Of a DNA stretch of 64,000 nt, positions 34,116 through 44,605 are shown piece by piece (within the stretch, counting starts at the first letter, position 1; each line of letters starts with the position of its first letter). Source of the stretch: Acetobacter sacchari. GTDB taxonomy: Bacteria > Pseudomonadota > Alphaproteobacteria > Acetobacterales > Acetobacteraceae. Both the position numbers and the translations under genes were made by a program. The notes beneath the pieces are model-generated. The model had not been told where the DNA came from. It ran no database searches and was given only the letters and a program-made list of their open reading frames with translations. Location: the NCBI RefSeq assembly GCF_017377715.1, contig NZ_JAFVMF010000011.1, positions 107,487 through 171,486 of the forward strand, written 5' to 3'.

Positions 34116-34560
34116 TCGATGCAAGCATCAGCGGTTTTCGAGGAAGATTTTCACTCTAACTTCGTTACGAGTCTTGTGATGAGTGATTGGTTGGGTGACG
34201 AATGAGCTAGAGGCTCGCCAGCAACCACTCTTGCCGATGAATCATGAAACCCTCTTCATGGCAATCGTAACGCGCTGACCGATGACACCTGTACAAACCG
34301 CATTTATTTTCGCGGAAGATATTTAATCTGAGCGTATCTCTAGCAAGACTTTCCGTAGTCGTGGGAAGCACTTTCGTACCTTGAGGAGCGGCGTGCTCGA
34401 ATTTTCAATGCAGTCTTTTTCGTGCTTTACCCAAATGCCTGCACTCTCATGTTCACGGTTGGTCCCTTGCTACACCAGAAGGACCCTAACGAGATCAAAT
34501 TGCGACATGGCCTAGAATTTTGCGATGATTCGACAAATATGTATCCCCTGGAGAAGATAT
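34116..34560. other. Intergenic stretch, nothing recognised
   Basis: No frame here has a ribosome site and natural composition. It separates the hypothetical gene from the small lipoprotein and presumably contains the promoter of the latter. Confidence 0.4.
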
Positions 34561-34746
34561 ATGACCATTTCTCGGAGCAGATATCAAACGAATGCCGTCT
34601 TGGCGCTCCTATCTCTCGTTTGTTCGTTCTGCGCAGCCTGCTCAGACATTAGACCTCAGACTATGACTACCGAAGATGCAGCGTTTGCTTCAAGCAATCC
34701 GATATCGGCCGCCACCTACGACCAGAGATTTGGCTGGAAAAACTAA
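34561..34746 (+). CDS. Small lipoprotein
   Basis: Starting at the ATG 5 bases after GGAGAAG, the 61-residue product has a signal peptide ending in the lipobox CAAC, followed by a short mature part (SDIRPQTMTTEDAAFASSN...YDQRFGW). It is a plausible small outer-membrane lipoprotein of unknown role. The open frame extends 12 codons upstream without a better ribosome site. Confidence 0.5.
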   Translation: MTISRSRYQTNAVLALLSLVCSFCAACSDIRPQTMTTEDAAFASSNPISAATYDQRFGWKN

Positions 34747-35110
34747 TTACTAGATAGAGAGTTCCAGAAACTCTTCGGCTTTGAGGCGGTCTCTTTGCCA
34801 CCCTCCCCCGGTAATGTCGCATTATTCGGACGTGTTAGGTGGCGGTGACGAGTAAGCGGCCTGTAATCTACAAACGTCTTTGTTTTCCGTGTGAGGTGAT
34901 TGCATATGCTGTGAGGCTGCACTTTCTCTTTCCACGGAGCTTTAACAGATGTTGCTCGAGCGCGCTGTTCTTGTCTGGTATGAAGCGATCCGCCGCTGGA
35001 GCTGAAATTTGGGACGGCATTTGCATGTAGATTGGGTCGCAAGAGCGCTGCTCCAGGCGACGTCTGACATCTGGAAGAGGTGAGGATCGTGATCCATGGC
35101 TGATTTCACT
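34747..35110 (-). repeat. Decayed dispersed element, copy B
   Basis: On the minus strand this region repeats, in the same order, blocks of 6770-7100: CAGATGTCAGACGTCGCCTG near 35070, a CTCGAGCAACATCT stretch, and CACAGCATATGCAATC followed by CTCACACGGAAAAC. Copies have diverged by many substitutions and indels, so both are old. Confidence 0.5.
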
Positions 35111-35597
35111 TGTTGTGGCACGCGATCGAGCAACATTCTGGATGAAATTCTGCTAACACGGGGCAACAAGAAAGCGGTGAGACGGCTGTTGATGTGGCCT
35201 TTTCAAGAAGTAGGGTGTCAGACCGGAGCGCATAATTACTGACTTGCCGAAATTATACGGCGCAGCGAAGCTACCAGGTCATGCTGCGCATGGGATAATG
35301 TTCTCATAAAAATCTAAGAAAAACTGTATAAAATTCGAATATATTTCGGAGAAAATACGAGTGCGTCATGTAGACGCTTCGCCCTCCGACGGGGTGTCGG
35401 CGCCTCCTCGCTGTCTTTGTTGCTGTACGCAAACTGCTTATTCCGCCCGCCTCTGTCAGGAATGCTCTTTGTCGCCACAGCTATTGTATCTGGGGTTTCT
35501 CCCATCGGGATGACGAAACTGATATCCTCGCCCGAAAAGTAATCCGAGTACACCGATACAATTAGCGCGACAGCACCTTAGAATCCGAGGCATTCGA
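35111..35597. other. Intergenic stretch, nothing recognised
   Basis: A 79-residue minus-strand frame (35314-35553) has no convincing start, family or neighbour logic. The region is probably debris around the element copy and the 3' flank of the TonB-dependent receptor gene. Confidence 0.35.
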
Positions 35598-38021
35598 TCA
35601 GAAACGCGCACTCAGCGTACCAAAAAAAGTTCGAGGCGCACCGACTTCCAGAGACTGATAGTCGCCCGACATCGGATTTCCGTTCTCTCCCATCATTGCA
35701 ATGTACGAGTGGTTGAAAAGGTTATAAACGCTAAACGACAAAGTCATATCGCGAATTATTCCATAACGTCCAAAATCATACGTTGCTGTTACGTCCGTCA
35801 ACCAGTATGCAGGAATTGACGTGTCGTTGACGTAGCTAAAATATCTCTTTGAGTAATAATTAGCGTGAAACGCGCCAGAAAGGCCTTTGTATTGATAAGA
35901 TATTGAAGATTTGAACATGAATTGGGGATAATTGACGAGCTTCTTTCCCCTTGTCGCATAGGTCATCCCAGCCCCGGGGATATCCGCGCCATACGTTGAA
36001 TGGTTATAGCTGACAGAATTGAAGATAGACAGGCCCTTGACTGGACGAACGATCAGGGCGGCGTCAACGCCATACATCGACATATCGCCGCTGTCCACCA
36101 GGGTAGACACGGCCTGCGTCAACGTGCCTATCGAGGCAGACTGCAGCCGATGAAGTATATCAGCATGATATACACTTAATGAGGTAGTGACCAATTTTTC
36201 GGTATAGCGATACCCAATTTGATAAATCCAATCTTTTTCCGGACGAATTGTCTTCTGTAGACTCTTGAATGTCGCCTGGTCAGACACGCCCCATGGCGAC
36301 GCGGACCCGGTCGTGCCGACGTCGTAAGCTCTCATATTTTTAGCGATGTCGACGTAAAATTCATGCCCCCGAAAAGGACGCCAATTGATACTGAAATGGG
36401 GAAGAGCAGCGGCGGCGCTGGTGAGACTCCCATTGGGCAGCGCCGATACGCCTTCGTAGCTCTGATTTACGTAATTCGCACCGCCTGACGTCGTAGCCAA
36501 GAGCGATTTGAATCCAGCGTGGAGCGTTAAACTAGGAGTTAAGTGAAAGGTATCCATCAAGTGAAATTGAAAAATATTGGTGTTTAACTCAAAGCCATAA
36601 TTTTTTTGGAAGGGAGGCCCATACAAGGTAAAGGGGCCGTTCGGCGCGTAAAGAGGCTCCCCCTCACCTAAAAGCGGTTCAGTATATTGAAACTGATTGC
36701 CGCCTTGTTTTTGGTTCGCGTACCACACTCCGGCATCAAAATCGTGCTTTGGAAGATGGTACAGAAAATCTGTCCTGACTCCAAAGCTCCGCAATTGACG
36801 TCTGGCGACCTGCTCCGAGAGGGGCGCGCCATTGGGAGACGGCAAAAAAGGATCGCCGTACGTGCCAAGAAAGGAATCACTATAGCCGTAAAATGTGCTT
36901 TTCAACCGCAAACGACTCGTCAGTGTAGCGTCGAGACTTAAACCGCCCACGTAATCATTATTTCTGTGACTGGAGTCGTAAAAGCTTATCCCCTTGGGAT
37001 CGACGCCTGATACCGACCCGTAACCAGGTGGCACGTAAGTTCCGGCTGCAACTGCGTACGCCTCAGCATAGTTCGGATAGAAAGAATCAATACTACCGCC
37101 CAGGGTTTTATATGTCGCAAGAGTCAAATCGCCAAAATCCTGTTGCTGCGCCGAACTCCTGTTGAAAAACGCGGTCAATTGACTCGATTGGCCAATTGGC
37201 TGGATCAGCTTTGCGTCGATCTGCTGAGCGAATTGTGTTCCAGTCCCCTTCCATTTTCCTTCATCTGTACGGGCATATGATGCGAAAAATCGTGTACCTG
37301 CGTGATTGAGGTCGCCGCTGTCTATACGGCCATACGTTCGGAACGTTCCATAACTACCAAATGTCTGGGTGACTCGGGCGCCCAAACGATGATCGGGATC
37401 ACTGGTCCGATACTGCAGCGATCCACCGAGATTGCTTGCGGACGGTGTCTCCTCGGAGCCCCCTCCCTGAGACACCGACACCTGCTCGAGATCATCGGGA
37501 ATGACGAGACCGTTTACATTTATTCCACTCAACATGCCAAACTGCTGACTATCGAGTGGAATATCATCGAGCGTCACGGCCAGTTGGCTCATGAAAAATC
37601 CACGAAGATAAAGGCTCGCACCCCAGGTGTTTACCCCCAAAGGATCTGCTGAACTGAAGCTTACTCCCGGGACCTGCTCGAGCATCTTCAAAGGATTCGT
37701 CCCTGGTACAAAGTGATCCAGAGCTTCTTTTGTGATTTTCTGTTCGGACCCATGCGATGTCGTTCGTGACGCAGAAACGCTATATGCCTCGCCAACTCTC
37801 GACGTCACACCGGGTTTACGTTTACCGGCGTCCGCGTTCGCCGCAGGGTGAGAATTCGGTATTACCGACCTCTTCACACTCCGTGCATGCGCGTGCTGTA
37901 GCGGCAGCAACACTGAAAGCGAAGTCGCAGCTGCTAATACAGCAGAAAATGCATGCGAGCGCTGCCGTAGAGCGTGCGTCGGTAATTCGAACGAACCCAC
38001 AATACCCCCCGATGAATACAT
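35598..38021 (-). CDS. TonB-dependent outer-membrane receptor
   Basis: The 807-residue protein has a long signal region ending near HAHA (about residue 46) and a plug domain (ALDHFVPGTNPLKMLEQVPGV; YLRGFFMSQLAVTLDDIPLD; LEQVSVSQGGGSEETPSASNLGGSL). A 22-strand barrel follows, closing with the typical aromatic C-terminus (FFGTLSARF). Such receptors import siderophores, vitamins or sugars with energy from TonB-ExbBD. The substrate cannot be told. No dedicated transporter genes flank it. The gene is somewhat AT-richer than its surroundings. Confidence 0.92.
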   Translation of the reverse strand: MYSSGGIVGSFELPTHALRQRSHAFSAVLAAATSLSVLLPLQHAHARSVKRSVIPNSHPAANADAGKRKPGVTSRVGEAYSVSASRTTSHGSEQKITKEALDHFVPGTNPLKMLEQVPGVSFSSADPLGVNTWGASLYLRGFFMSQLAVTLDDIPLDSQQFGMLSGINVNGLVIPDDLEQVSVSQGGGSEETPSASNLGGSLQYRTSDPDHRLGARVTQTFGSYGTFRTYGRIDSGDLNHAGTRFFASYARTDEGKWKGTGTQFAQQIDAKLIQPIGQSSQLTAFFNRSSAQQQDFGDLTLATYKTLGGSIDSFYPNYAEAYAVAAGTYVPPGYGSVSGVDPKGISFYDSSHRNNDYVGGLSLDATLTSRLRLKSTFYGYSDSFLGTYGDPFLPSPNGAPLSEQVARRQLRSFGVRTDFLYHLPKHDFDAGVWYANQKQGGNQFQYTEPLLGEGEPLYAPNGPFTLYGPPFQKNYGFELNTNIFQFHLMDTFHLTPSLTLHAGFKSLLATTSGGANYVNQSYEGVSALPNGSLTSAAAALPHFSINWRPFRGHEFYVDIAKNMRAYDVGTTGSASPWGVSDQATFKSLQKTIRPEKDWIYQIGYRYTEKLVTTSLSVYHADILHRLQSASIGTLTQAVSTLVDSGDMSMYGVDAALIVRPVKGLSIFNSVSYNHSTYGADIPGAGMTYATRGKKLVNYPQFMFKSSISYQYKGLSGAFHANYYSKRYFSYVNDTSIPAYWLTDVTATYDFGRYGIIRDMTLSFSVYNLFNHSYIAMMGENGNPMSGDYQSLEVGAPRTFFGTLSARF

Positions 38022-38319
38022 CTGCGTTCTTATTGAGGGACTCGAATCTGTCTATCAAAGATTACAAACTCGTAAGTTGAATTTTCTTCATCTAACGGGA
38101 AAAGTCTAGAATCTTCTAATATATTAATGGTTTTTACTATTTTTCTCGATGCTATTTTCTCGTGCGATAAGAGATTGGATCCTGAATCAGCCGAACTTCT
38201 TTGGAGTTGAGGATCATCCGGCGCGCACCGAAACCTCGTGAGAATGGAACCTCAGCTTAAGCGTTACTGCGGCAGTTTTTAGGATCGGCGAATTTACTGG
38301 GGTCGTGTATCTTGAAATT

Positions 38320-39222
38320 TCAAGATGAAAAGAGATTTTTCGCCATAAACTCGACGAACACCCTAAGCTTTGATGGGAGGTAATCGCTCGACGGCCACAG
38401 GAGACGGAAAACCCCGGAATGCTCGGTACAGTCGGACAACACCTGAGTGAGGCGCCCGGACTTGAGATGTTCCCGAAGCGCAAAGTCCGGCAGACTGACG
38501 ATGCCTAGACCGGCTTCGGCCATGCTGATCAGAGGTTCAATGGCCGAAGCAACAACGGTTGCCGGCGGCTCGATCGCTCCAGACACGTGCTGCGGCTGTC
38601 GCAAAGGCCATGCTTCCAGCTTTCCGGTCGTTGGGTATCTATGCCGTAGGCAGGCGTGCTGCGCCAGATCAGCAGGTTTGGTCGGTGTACCACGTCGGTC
38701 GAGGTAAGCGGGACTTGCAACAAGCAAGTGATGGAACATGCCGACGACGCGGGTCATCAGGCGTGAGTCCGCAACATCTCCGCTGCGGATAACAACATCG
38801 AAACCTTCGCCGATGACATCGACCAGGCGGTCTGTGAAATCGAGATCAGGTTCGATCTCCGGGTAGGTCTGGATAAAGGCGTTGACAGCAGGCATCAGCA
38901 GCATTCCGACCATGGGGAGGCTCACACGGAGGCGTCCCGATGGTTTGGCGTGCGTATCAGCCAGTTCCTGTTTCGCTGCCTCGACCTCTCCTAGGATCCG
39001 ATGGCAGCGCGCAAGAAAGAGGCGCCCTTCGTGGGTTAGTGTAATCGTCCGCGTGCTGCGATGAAATAGTCTGGCGCCGAGGCGATCTTCAAGACGTGCA
39101 ATCGCCTTGCCGACGGCAGAGGCGGATATACCCAGGTGCCGGCCGGCGGCCGTGAAGCTGCGTGTTTCCGCAACCTGTATGAAAACGGGAAGAGCGCCCA
39201 GACTATCCATTGCTCGGTCCAA
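38320..39222 (-). CDS. LysR-family transcriptional regulator
   Basis: The 300-residue protein has an N-terminal winged helix (ALPVFIQVAETRSFTAAGRHLGISASAVGKAIARLE) and an effector domain of the type found in AaeR/DsdC-like regulators (FDVVIRSGDVADSRLM; LVASPAYLDRRGTP; GLGIVSLPDFALREHL). It is transcribed divergently from the MFS transporter gene and probably controls it. Two possible starts, 12 bases apart, are both before the helix. Confidence 0.92.
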   Translation of the reverse strand: MDRAMDSLGALPVFIQVAETRSFTAAGRHLGISASAVGKAIARLEDRLGARLFHRSTRTITLTHEGRLFLARCHRILGEVEAAKQELADTHAKPSGRLRVSLPMVGMLLMPAVNAFIQTYPEIEPDLDFTDRLVDVIGEGFDVVIRSGDVADSRLMTRVVGMFHHLLVASPAYLDRRGTPTKPADLAQHACLRHRYPTTGKLEAWPLRQPQHVSGAIEPPATVVASAIEPLISMAEAGLGIVSLPDFALREHLKSGRLTQVLSDCTEHSGVFRLLWPSSDYLPSKLRVFVEFMAKNLFSS

Positions 39223-39364
39223 TTATTGCGGACATTTATGTCGGTTGTGTACGGAACTCTAGCCTGATTAATCCTGAGTGAGAACCATCTTATGGTGCGG
39301 ACAACAAAGGGCGGCGAAGCACCGACAGCTTTGCGCCATGGCACGCTTTGAAATGGACGGCTCC

Positions 39365-40555
39365 ATGACTTCAAAAACGATCGAGTGTGGCCTGTCCACG
39401 CCGGGACGCTTGCCACTGAGAAGCCTTCTGGCTCTGGCCACTGCAGGGTTCATCACCATTCTCACCGAAGCCCTGCCTGCGGGCTTGTTGCCTCAGATGG
39501 GCGTTAGCCTGAACGTCTCGGATGCGATGGTTGGGCAGCTTGTCACCTTTTACGCAATAGGCTCCCTTGTCGCGGCCATCCCTCTGACCAGCGCTACGCA
39601 AGGGTGGCGACGGCGCAGATTGCTGCTTCTGGCAATCGGTGGTTTTGCTTTCGTCAATACGATCACGGCGATCTCAACCAGCTATATCCTGACTCTCGTC
39701 GCCCGTTTTCTTGCGGGCGTGTCAGCTGGATTGTTATGGGCGCTTCTGGCGGGCTATGCCCGCCGAATGGTGGAGTCCGACTTGCAAGGACGAGCAATTG
39801 CTGTCGCAATGGTCGGGACGCCGCTCGCCCTGTCGTTTGGTGTCCCTCTTGGCGCCTTTCTGGGGACGGTCATGAGTTGGCGCTATACTTTCGGCATCAT
39901 GACCGCCCTGACTGTCTTACTGATTGGCTGGATCCTGACAGTTGTGCCGGATTTTCCGGGGCAACCTCAGGAACAGCGCCTGACGCTCGTCTCTGTGTTC
40001 TCAATGGCGGGCGTACGGGCAGTGCTGTCCACCACATCATTGTTCGTTCTTGCTCACAATATTCTCTACACATATATAGCACCTTTCCTGCTTCAGGCCG
40101 GAATGAGCGGACAGGTTCATACGGTTCTGTTTGTATTCGGTCTGACTGCTCTGGTCGGGATCTGGATCGTGGGCGTCCTTATCGATCACTGGCTGTGGAC
40201 ATTGATCCTGATGAGCATCGTTTTTTTTATCTGCGCGGGATGCATTTTAGGTTTCGCTGGGACCAACCCGCCTGTGATCTACGCTGGCGCCGTTCTGTGG
40301 GGTCTGTCCTTTGGTGGCGCAGCTACGCTGTTCCAAACGGCTTCCGCACGCAGGGCGGGTGAAGGCGCCGATATCGCCCAGTCGATGATCGTGACCGGGT
40401 GGAACGCGGCTATCGCCGGCGGCGGGATTATCGGGGGAATTCTCATCAACTATGTCGGCGCGACCGCTATTCCATGGACAGCAACAGCACTACTTTTGTG
40501 CGCACTGGTGGTTGTCTTCAGGTTTGAAGAGAAGGAGGCTATTGGGGTGCGCTAA
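39365..40555 (+). CDS. MFS drug/sugar efflux transporter (AraJ-like)
   Basis: About 396 residues with twelve predicted membrane helices and the MFS loop signatures WRRRRLLLLAIGGF (after helix 2) and RFLAGVSAGLLWALLAGYARR (helices 4-5). This is the DHA1/AraJ-like subgroup that exports small molecules. The frame is open from 39278; starts at 39338 and 39353 are also possible, and 39365 is chosen as closest to the first helix. It is divergent from the LysR gene. Confidence 0.88.
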   Translation: MTSKTIECGLSTPGRLPLRSLLALATAGFITILTEALPAGLLPQMGVSLNVSDAMVGQLVTFYAIGSLVAAIPLTSATQGWRRRRLLLLAIGGFAFVNTITAISTSYILTLVARFLAGVSAGLLWALLAGYARRMVESDLQGRAIAVAMVGTPLALSFGVPLGAFLGTVMSWRYTFGIMTALTVLLIGWILTVVPDFPGQPQEQRLTLVSVFSMAGVRAVLSTTSLFVLAHNILYTYIAPFLLQAGMSGQVHTVLFVFGLTALVGIWIVGVLIDHWLWTLILMSIVFFICAGCILGFAGTNPPVIYAGAVLWGLSFGGAATLFQTASARRAGEGADIAQSMIVTGWNAAIAGGGIIGGILINYVGATAIPWTATALLLCALVVVFRFEEKEAIGVR

Positions 40556-41897
40556 GCTGCAAACGTGTCATCAGTTAGGAAAAATTATGATGTGGCAATT
40601 TAAACTGGGGAAAAGCAATATTTCTACGGTATATCGTTAGGCAGGTCGCGGAAATATTTTACCGGAATTGATCTATTCGTAATATTCTAAAAATACCTTA
40701 CTCTCGGTTACAAGTGACGCTAGCTTCTCGGGTCGTGTTCCTGCCCTCTTTCGAGCGAATGGGTGGCTTTGCCTTTTCGGAGGCCTGTTAAATCTGATTA
40801 AAAAACTCGCCTTCCTATCATGCGATTATAAGATCTCCCATGCAGCGGCATGCGTGGAGCGTCCCAAACTATAAAGGCAAACCACGGATCAGTCGAGAAG
40901 AGGAGATATCCGGTTACTCCGTCCTCGAAGCGCGGCCGGCCAGCTGTAAACATCATTCCGCACCCAGGTGCTGCGACCAGTCGGACGCCGGTTCGCCGGG
41001 ACGCAATTTGCCGCTCGCGCCGCCGACTGTCGCGCGTAAAGGTCAGCCATGGTGCAGACTCATGGAACCTGTGCCGGACCGTCATGCAGAGCGTCGTGGT
41101 ATCGGTCAGCGCATTTGCCGTCCCGTCGACGCCTCATAACGTGCGACAGACCTCTTGCAATGTGTCCACGCGAAAGCGTCAAACAGCCGCCCACTTCATT
41201 CCCCCAAGACCGCATGCTGCGGATTCGAGCTGAGTCAGTTTGTCGGTCGCGTCGTTCCTCACGCTCTTCGACCGGGACGATCAGACGACCGGGTTAACAT
41301 CGAGCCGGAATGTCAGGTCGACCATATTCGACGCAGGGTCGCCACAACGCCCGGGTGCTGCCGCAGCGAGGCAGGCGGGTCCGGGTCGCTTTTCTCTTCA
41401 TCCAGCGTGGTGAGCAGGATTGGCGATAGCGGGTTGAGGTCGAAGGAAGAAGTACTACCTCGGTCGTATGCGCCAGCCCCATAGAACGCGCAAGCGCATG
41501 ATATTCGCGCGCCGATACTTCCCGTCGCACCCCTCGGCAGTGCAAAAGAGCTGCTGCCAGTGCACGTCCAACATCCACGGCATCAGGCCTAGCCCGCGGA
41601 CCGCGTCACACAATCAGCGAATGGGCAATGCCGGTCCCTGCGCCGTCAGGTGATGTCCCACCCAGCACTCAGGGTCTCGGAAGCCGATGACAGAGACGAA
41701 ACGTCCCAAGCGCGACGTGCAGCCGGAGCTTGCAGACGAGGCTTGGATTTTTCGCGGCCGCGACGTACTAGCGCAGCAGGTGCGGAATCACTGACGATCG
41801 TGGCCCCCACTTTCCCGGCATTCCTTAATGAAAGCCAACCAGAAGGACTTCGATTGCACTGGAGGAAGATACGGGGATTACACCCGATTGAGCCTGG
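40556..41897. other. Long stretch without a convincing gene
   Basis: Several overlapping frames of 60-140 residues occur on both strands, but none has a ribosome site, a recognisable family or consistent coding bias. The minus-strand frame 41294-41578 begins coding-like (ALAAALLHCRGVRREVSAREYHALARSMGL) and then degrades, so a decayed gene is possible. Confidence 0.4.
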
Positions 41898-42380
41898 TCA
41901 GCCGCCGCCATTCTGGTCTGCTTCACCTGCGACACCGCCTCCGGGAGTGGCGGCAACTTTGCCAGCGTCGCCTGCCATATTATGCCTCTTGGAAAGGTTC
42001 GAGTTGACGCCGATTGTCACTTCCGCGCTCTGCTTGCTCTGTTCGGCGTCACCCGAAGCAGCATGAGCCTTCGCCTCGGACACCGATTTTTGAAATTCGG
42101 CCTGAGCCTGTTCTTTCCCGATCGTTCCAGAATCTAATTTTTTTGCAATAACGTTTCTCGACGAGTTTATAGACGTAATCACGGATTGATCGTAGCCAGT
42201 TTTCGTCGCCATAATATTATCTGCATTATTAAGGCATTTTGCATGAGAATAGTAATTTTCTTGAATATTATTCTGAATTCTGTCACACTCCGCGTACGCT
42301 TTGTTATGTTCATTTACGGCAGACCGCTCAGTACATGCAGGAAGAGAGATTATGGCGGCGACAAGAAAAATATTCTTCAC
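41898..42380 (-). CDS. Lipoprotein of unknown function
   Basis: The 160-residue product starts at a GTG (42380) five bases after GGAG. It has a short signal peptide with lipobox LPAC, then a Lys/Gln/Asn-rich helical body (YAECDRIQNNIQENYYSHAKCLNNADNI) and a Gly-rich tail. The two Cys in AECDR and HAKCL may pair in the periplasm. It is AT-richer than its neighbours, and no family was recognised. Confidence 0.6.
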   Translation of the reverse strand: MKNIFLVAAIISLPACTERSAVNEHNKAYAECDRIQNNIQENYYSHAKCLNNADNIMATKTGYDQSVITSINSSRNVIAKKLDSGTIGKEQAQAEFQKSVSEAKAHAASGDAEQSKQSAEVTIGVNSNLSKRHNMAGDAGKVAATPGGGVAGEADQNGGG

Positions 42381-42885
42381 ACTGAACTCCGTTTAAACCG
42401 ATACGGAACATTCCACTGTATGCCCGTGAGGTCAAATAAGCATCCGATTAAAGTAGTTGCTACACATCATAGACTGACAGCGGTCTCGATAAAATCCGCG
42501 CGTTATCGTGCTGTATCGGTGCTGTGATGCTAATTGCGCTTATACGGCGCACGCCCGCAATCCGGCATTGTGAGGCGAAGAGCGCGGCGGCACTATCCAG
42601 TGGGCTAAGCGCGGGCCGACGGCGTGGTAATTAGGATTTCTGGGTGGTTTGTTTTTTATAAGGTACATTCGCGACCTTCCCGAAGTGAAGGTGAATTTTC
42701 GGCTTTGTGGTTAGATTCAGGTGAGTATGGCGCTTCACGCAAGGCATGAATCTCGGCTCATTCTATAGAACTATGACGCCTCATTGTACGTGACGACGCT
42801 CTAACCGGGATAAGCACTGACTGCATGTGTTGAATTCGCCGGGAAAACGAATAATACTGCGGGAGTCAAGCAAGGAGCATGAGCC
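42381..42885. other. Intergenic stretch, nothing recognised
   Basis: No supported gene. It should hold the divergent promoters for the lipoprotein gene and for the cupin gene. Confidence 0.4.
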
Positions 42886-43476
42886 ATGGAGCGACGCGCC
42901 TTCAACTCGGTTCTGGCGGGTCTGGGCCTTTCCCTTGGCGGCGGGTATGTCAGACCGACCGCCGGGGCGACACCGGCGAACGTGGAGAGTTTTGTTCTAC
43001 ACGCGAATGATTGGGTGCCGAACAATCCAGCATTGCCGGTCATTATGTATCGTAACGCCTTGTCGGTGGGTGGGGAGGATCCTGCAGCCGCATTCGAGGC
43101 GTTGTTTCAGGCTAACGGATGGCCGCCTCGGTGGCGAAATGGCGTCTATTCTTTTCACCATTATCACACGCTAGGCCATGAAGTTTTGGGGTTCTCGGGG
43201 GGATCGGCCAGACTCATGCTTGGCGGACCAGACGCCCGTGAAGTGCAAGTGCAGGCGGGGGATATCGTTGTCTTGCCCGCGGGCGTCGGGCATATGAATC
43301 TTGCGTCTGATGCGGCCTTCGAGGTTGTGGGCGCCTACCCTCCGGGTCAGGAGTTCGACATTGTCAGGCAAGCGCCTGACGGCGACCAGCGGACCCGTTT
43401 GGCAAGTTTGCCTTTTCCTTCGTCGGACCCCGTACAGGGGACCGGCGGTGCAGTCAGCAGATTATGGAAATACTAA
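42886..43476 (+). CDS. Cupin-domain protein (YjlB-like)
   Basis: The 196-residue product carries one cupin core. The metal-binding pattern is visible in FHHYHTLGHEVLGFSGGSARLMLGG and, further on, VVLPAGVGHMN. YjlB-type proteins share this layout and are of unknown reaction. The N-terminus MERRAFNSVLAGLGLSLGGGYV resembles a Tat signal with a weak twin Arg, so export is possible. AAGGAGCATGAGCC precedes the ATG, and it overlaps the next gene by one base. Confidence 0.8.
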   Translation: MERRAFNSVLAGLGLSLGGGYVRPTAGATPANVESFVLHANDWVPNNPALPVIMYRNALSVGGEDPAAAFEALFQANGWPPRWRNGVYSFHHYHTLGHEVLGFSGGSARLMLGGPDAREVQVQAGDIVVLPAGVGHMNLASDAAFEVVGAYPPGQEFDIVRQAPDGDQRTRLASLPFPSSDPVQGTGGAVSRLWKY

Positions 43477-44192
43477 TGAATTCAATAAAGCGCCGTACCG
43501 CGCTCAGCATGATATTGACCCCGGCCCTTCTTGCTTTCGCATATCAAGGGTATGCAGAGGCTTCTCGCCTAAAGATTGGTATTATCGGGGCCGGACAGGT
43601 GGGTACGACGCTTGCGCGCCTGTGGGTCGGGTCTGGATATCCCGTAATGCTTTCGGCCCGCTCGCTTGATGAGGCGAAACAGGCGGCTGGGCAACTCGGT
43701 CCCCTGGCATCTGCTGGCACACCTGAGCAGGCGGCGAAGTTTGGCGACGTCGTTGTGCTGGCTGTGCCGTATCGCGCTATTCCCGCGTTGGGTCAGCAGT
43801 TGGCTACGATGGTGAAGGGAAAGACTTTGCTCGATCCAAGCAACTTCTACCCCTTTCGTGATGGAGCGATTGCCGAAACTGCCGCCCACGATGGCGCTGG
43901 CCCAACAACCCAGCGGTATTTCCCCGGCGCACATGTTGTACGCGGGTTCAACTCGATTGATATGAGCGTTCTGCGGTCCGAAGCGCATCGTGCAGAGCCC
44001 AGGCTTGCGGTTCCGATCGCCGGGGATGATTCTGCAGCTGTAGACAGTGTCTCGGGGCTTGTGAGTGCGGCGGGATTTGATCCGGTCGTTACGGGCGACC
44101 TCGCCAGTTCGGTCATGTTTCAGTCCGGCGGCCCAGCTTTTGAAGTGAAGAAGGACGTTGCGGGCCTGAAATCTGCTTTGTCTCGACCATAA
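43476..44192 (+). CDS. Exported NADP-binding oxidoreductase-like protein (F420-dependent type)
   Basis: From the ATG at 43476 the protein is 238 residues, with a signal-like N-terminus (MNSIKRRTALSMILTPALLAFAYQGYAEA). A Rossmann motif IGIIGAGQVGTTLARLWVGSGY follows, then ARS and DVVVLAVPYRAIP, which place it with the NADP oxidoreductase/F420-dependent family. It ends with the catalytic-half motif HVVRGFNSID. A nucleotide-binding enzyme with a signal peptide is unusual; Tat export with bound cofactor is one possibility. An upstream ATG at 43464 adds four residues. It follows the cupin gene directly. Confidence 0.8.
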   Translation: MNSIKRRTALSMILTPALLAFAYQGYAEASRLKIGIIGAGQVGTTLARLWVGSGYPVMLSARSLDEAKQAAGQLGPLASAGTPEQAAKFGDVVVLAVPYRAIPALGQQLATMVKGKTLLDPSNFYPFRDGAIAETAAHDGAGPTTQRYFPGAHVVRGFNSIDMSVLRSEAHRAEPRLAVPIAGDDSAAVDSVSGLVSAAGFDPVVTGDLASSVMFQSGGPAFEVKKDVAGLKSALSRP

Positions 44193-44605
44193 ACGTGGTG
44201 CGACAGGGTGGAGTCACGGCACTATCCCCGCAAAGTCCTTGCTGCGGGCGATGTGCATGAAAATGAAGCCCGTTTAAAGCTCGAGGCGGAATTTGCCGCG
44301 TCGTAATTATGCTTCGGATCGATTCTAAAAAATTCTTTATTAAGTCAAGTAGTGCAAGGATGCCAGTTTCTAATCGGGTGCGTCTAAGGCCGGATTACAA
44401 GATGAACTCGCCGTCGATGGTCAAACTGGCGCCCATCATGCAGGTCGAGGCCCAACCTTGCGAAAAACGCGACGAGAGTGCCCACGTTCGGCGAACGTCC
44501 CTGAGTGATCGAAAAGATTTTGGGAGGCACATAGACCTCCCAGCCGGTCTCGTGATCGGGCCCGCTTGGCTGTGCCGGGATACATGACCGTTACGGACCG
44601 TTCGA
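44193..44605. other. Intergenic stretch, nothing recognised
   Basis: No supported gene. Frames of 80-92 residues on each strand overlap each other and lack ribosome sites. Confidence 0.35.

Noticed and set aside
41294..41578. 94-residue minus-strand frame as a gene
   Set aside because: The first 40 residues look coding-like but the rest does not, and no family or ribosome site supports it.
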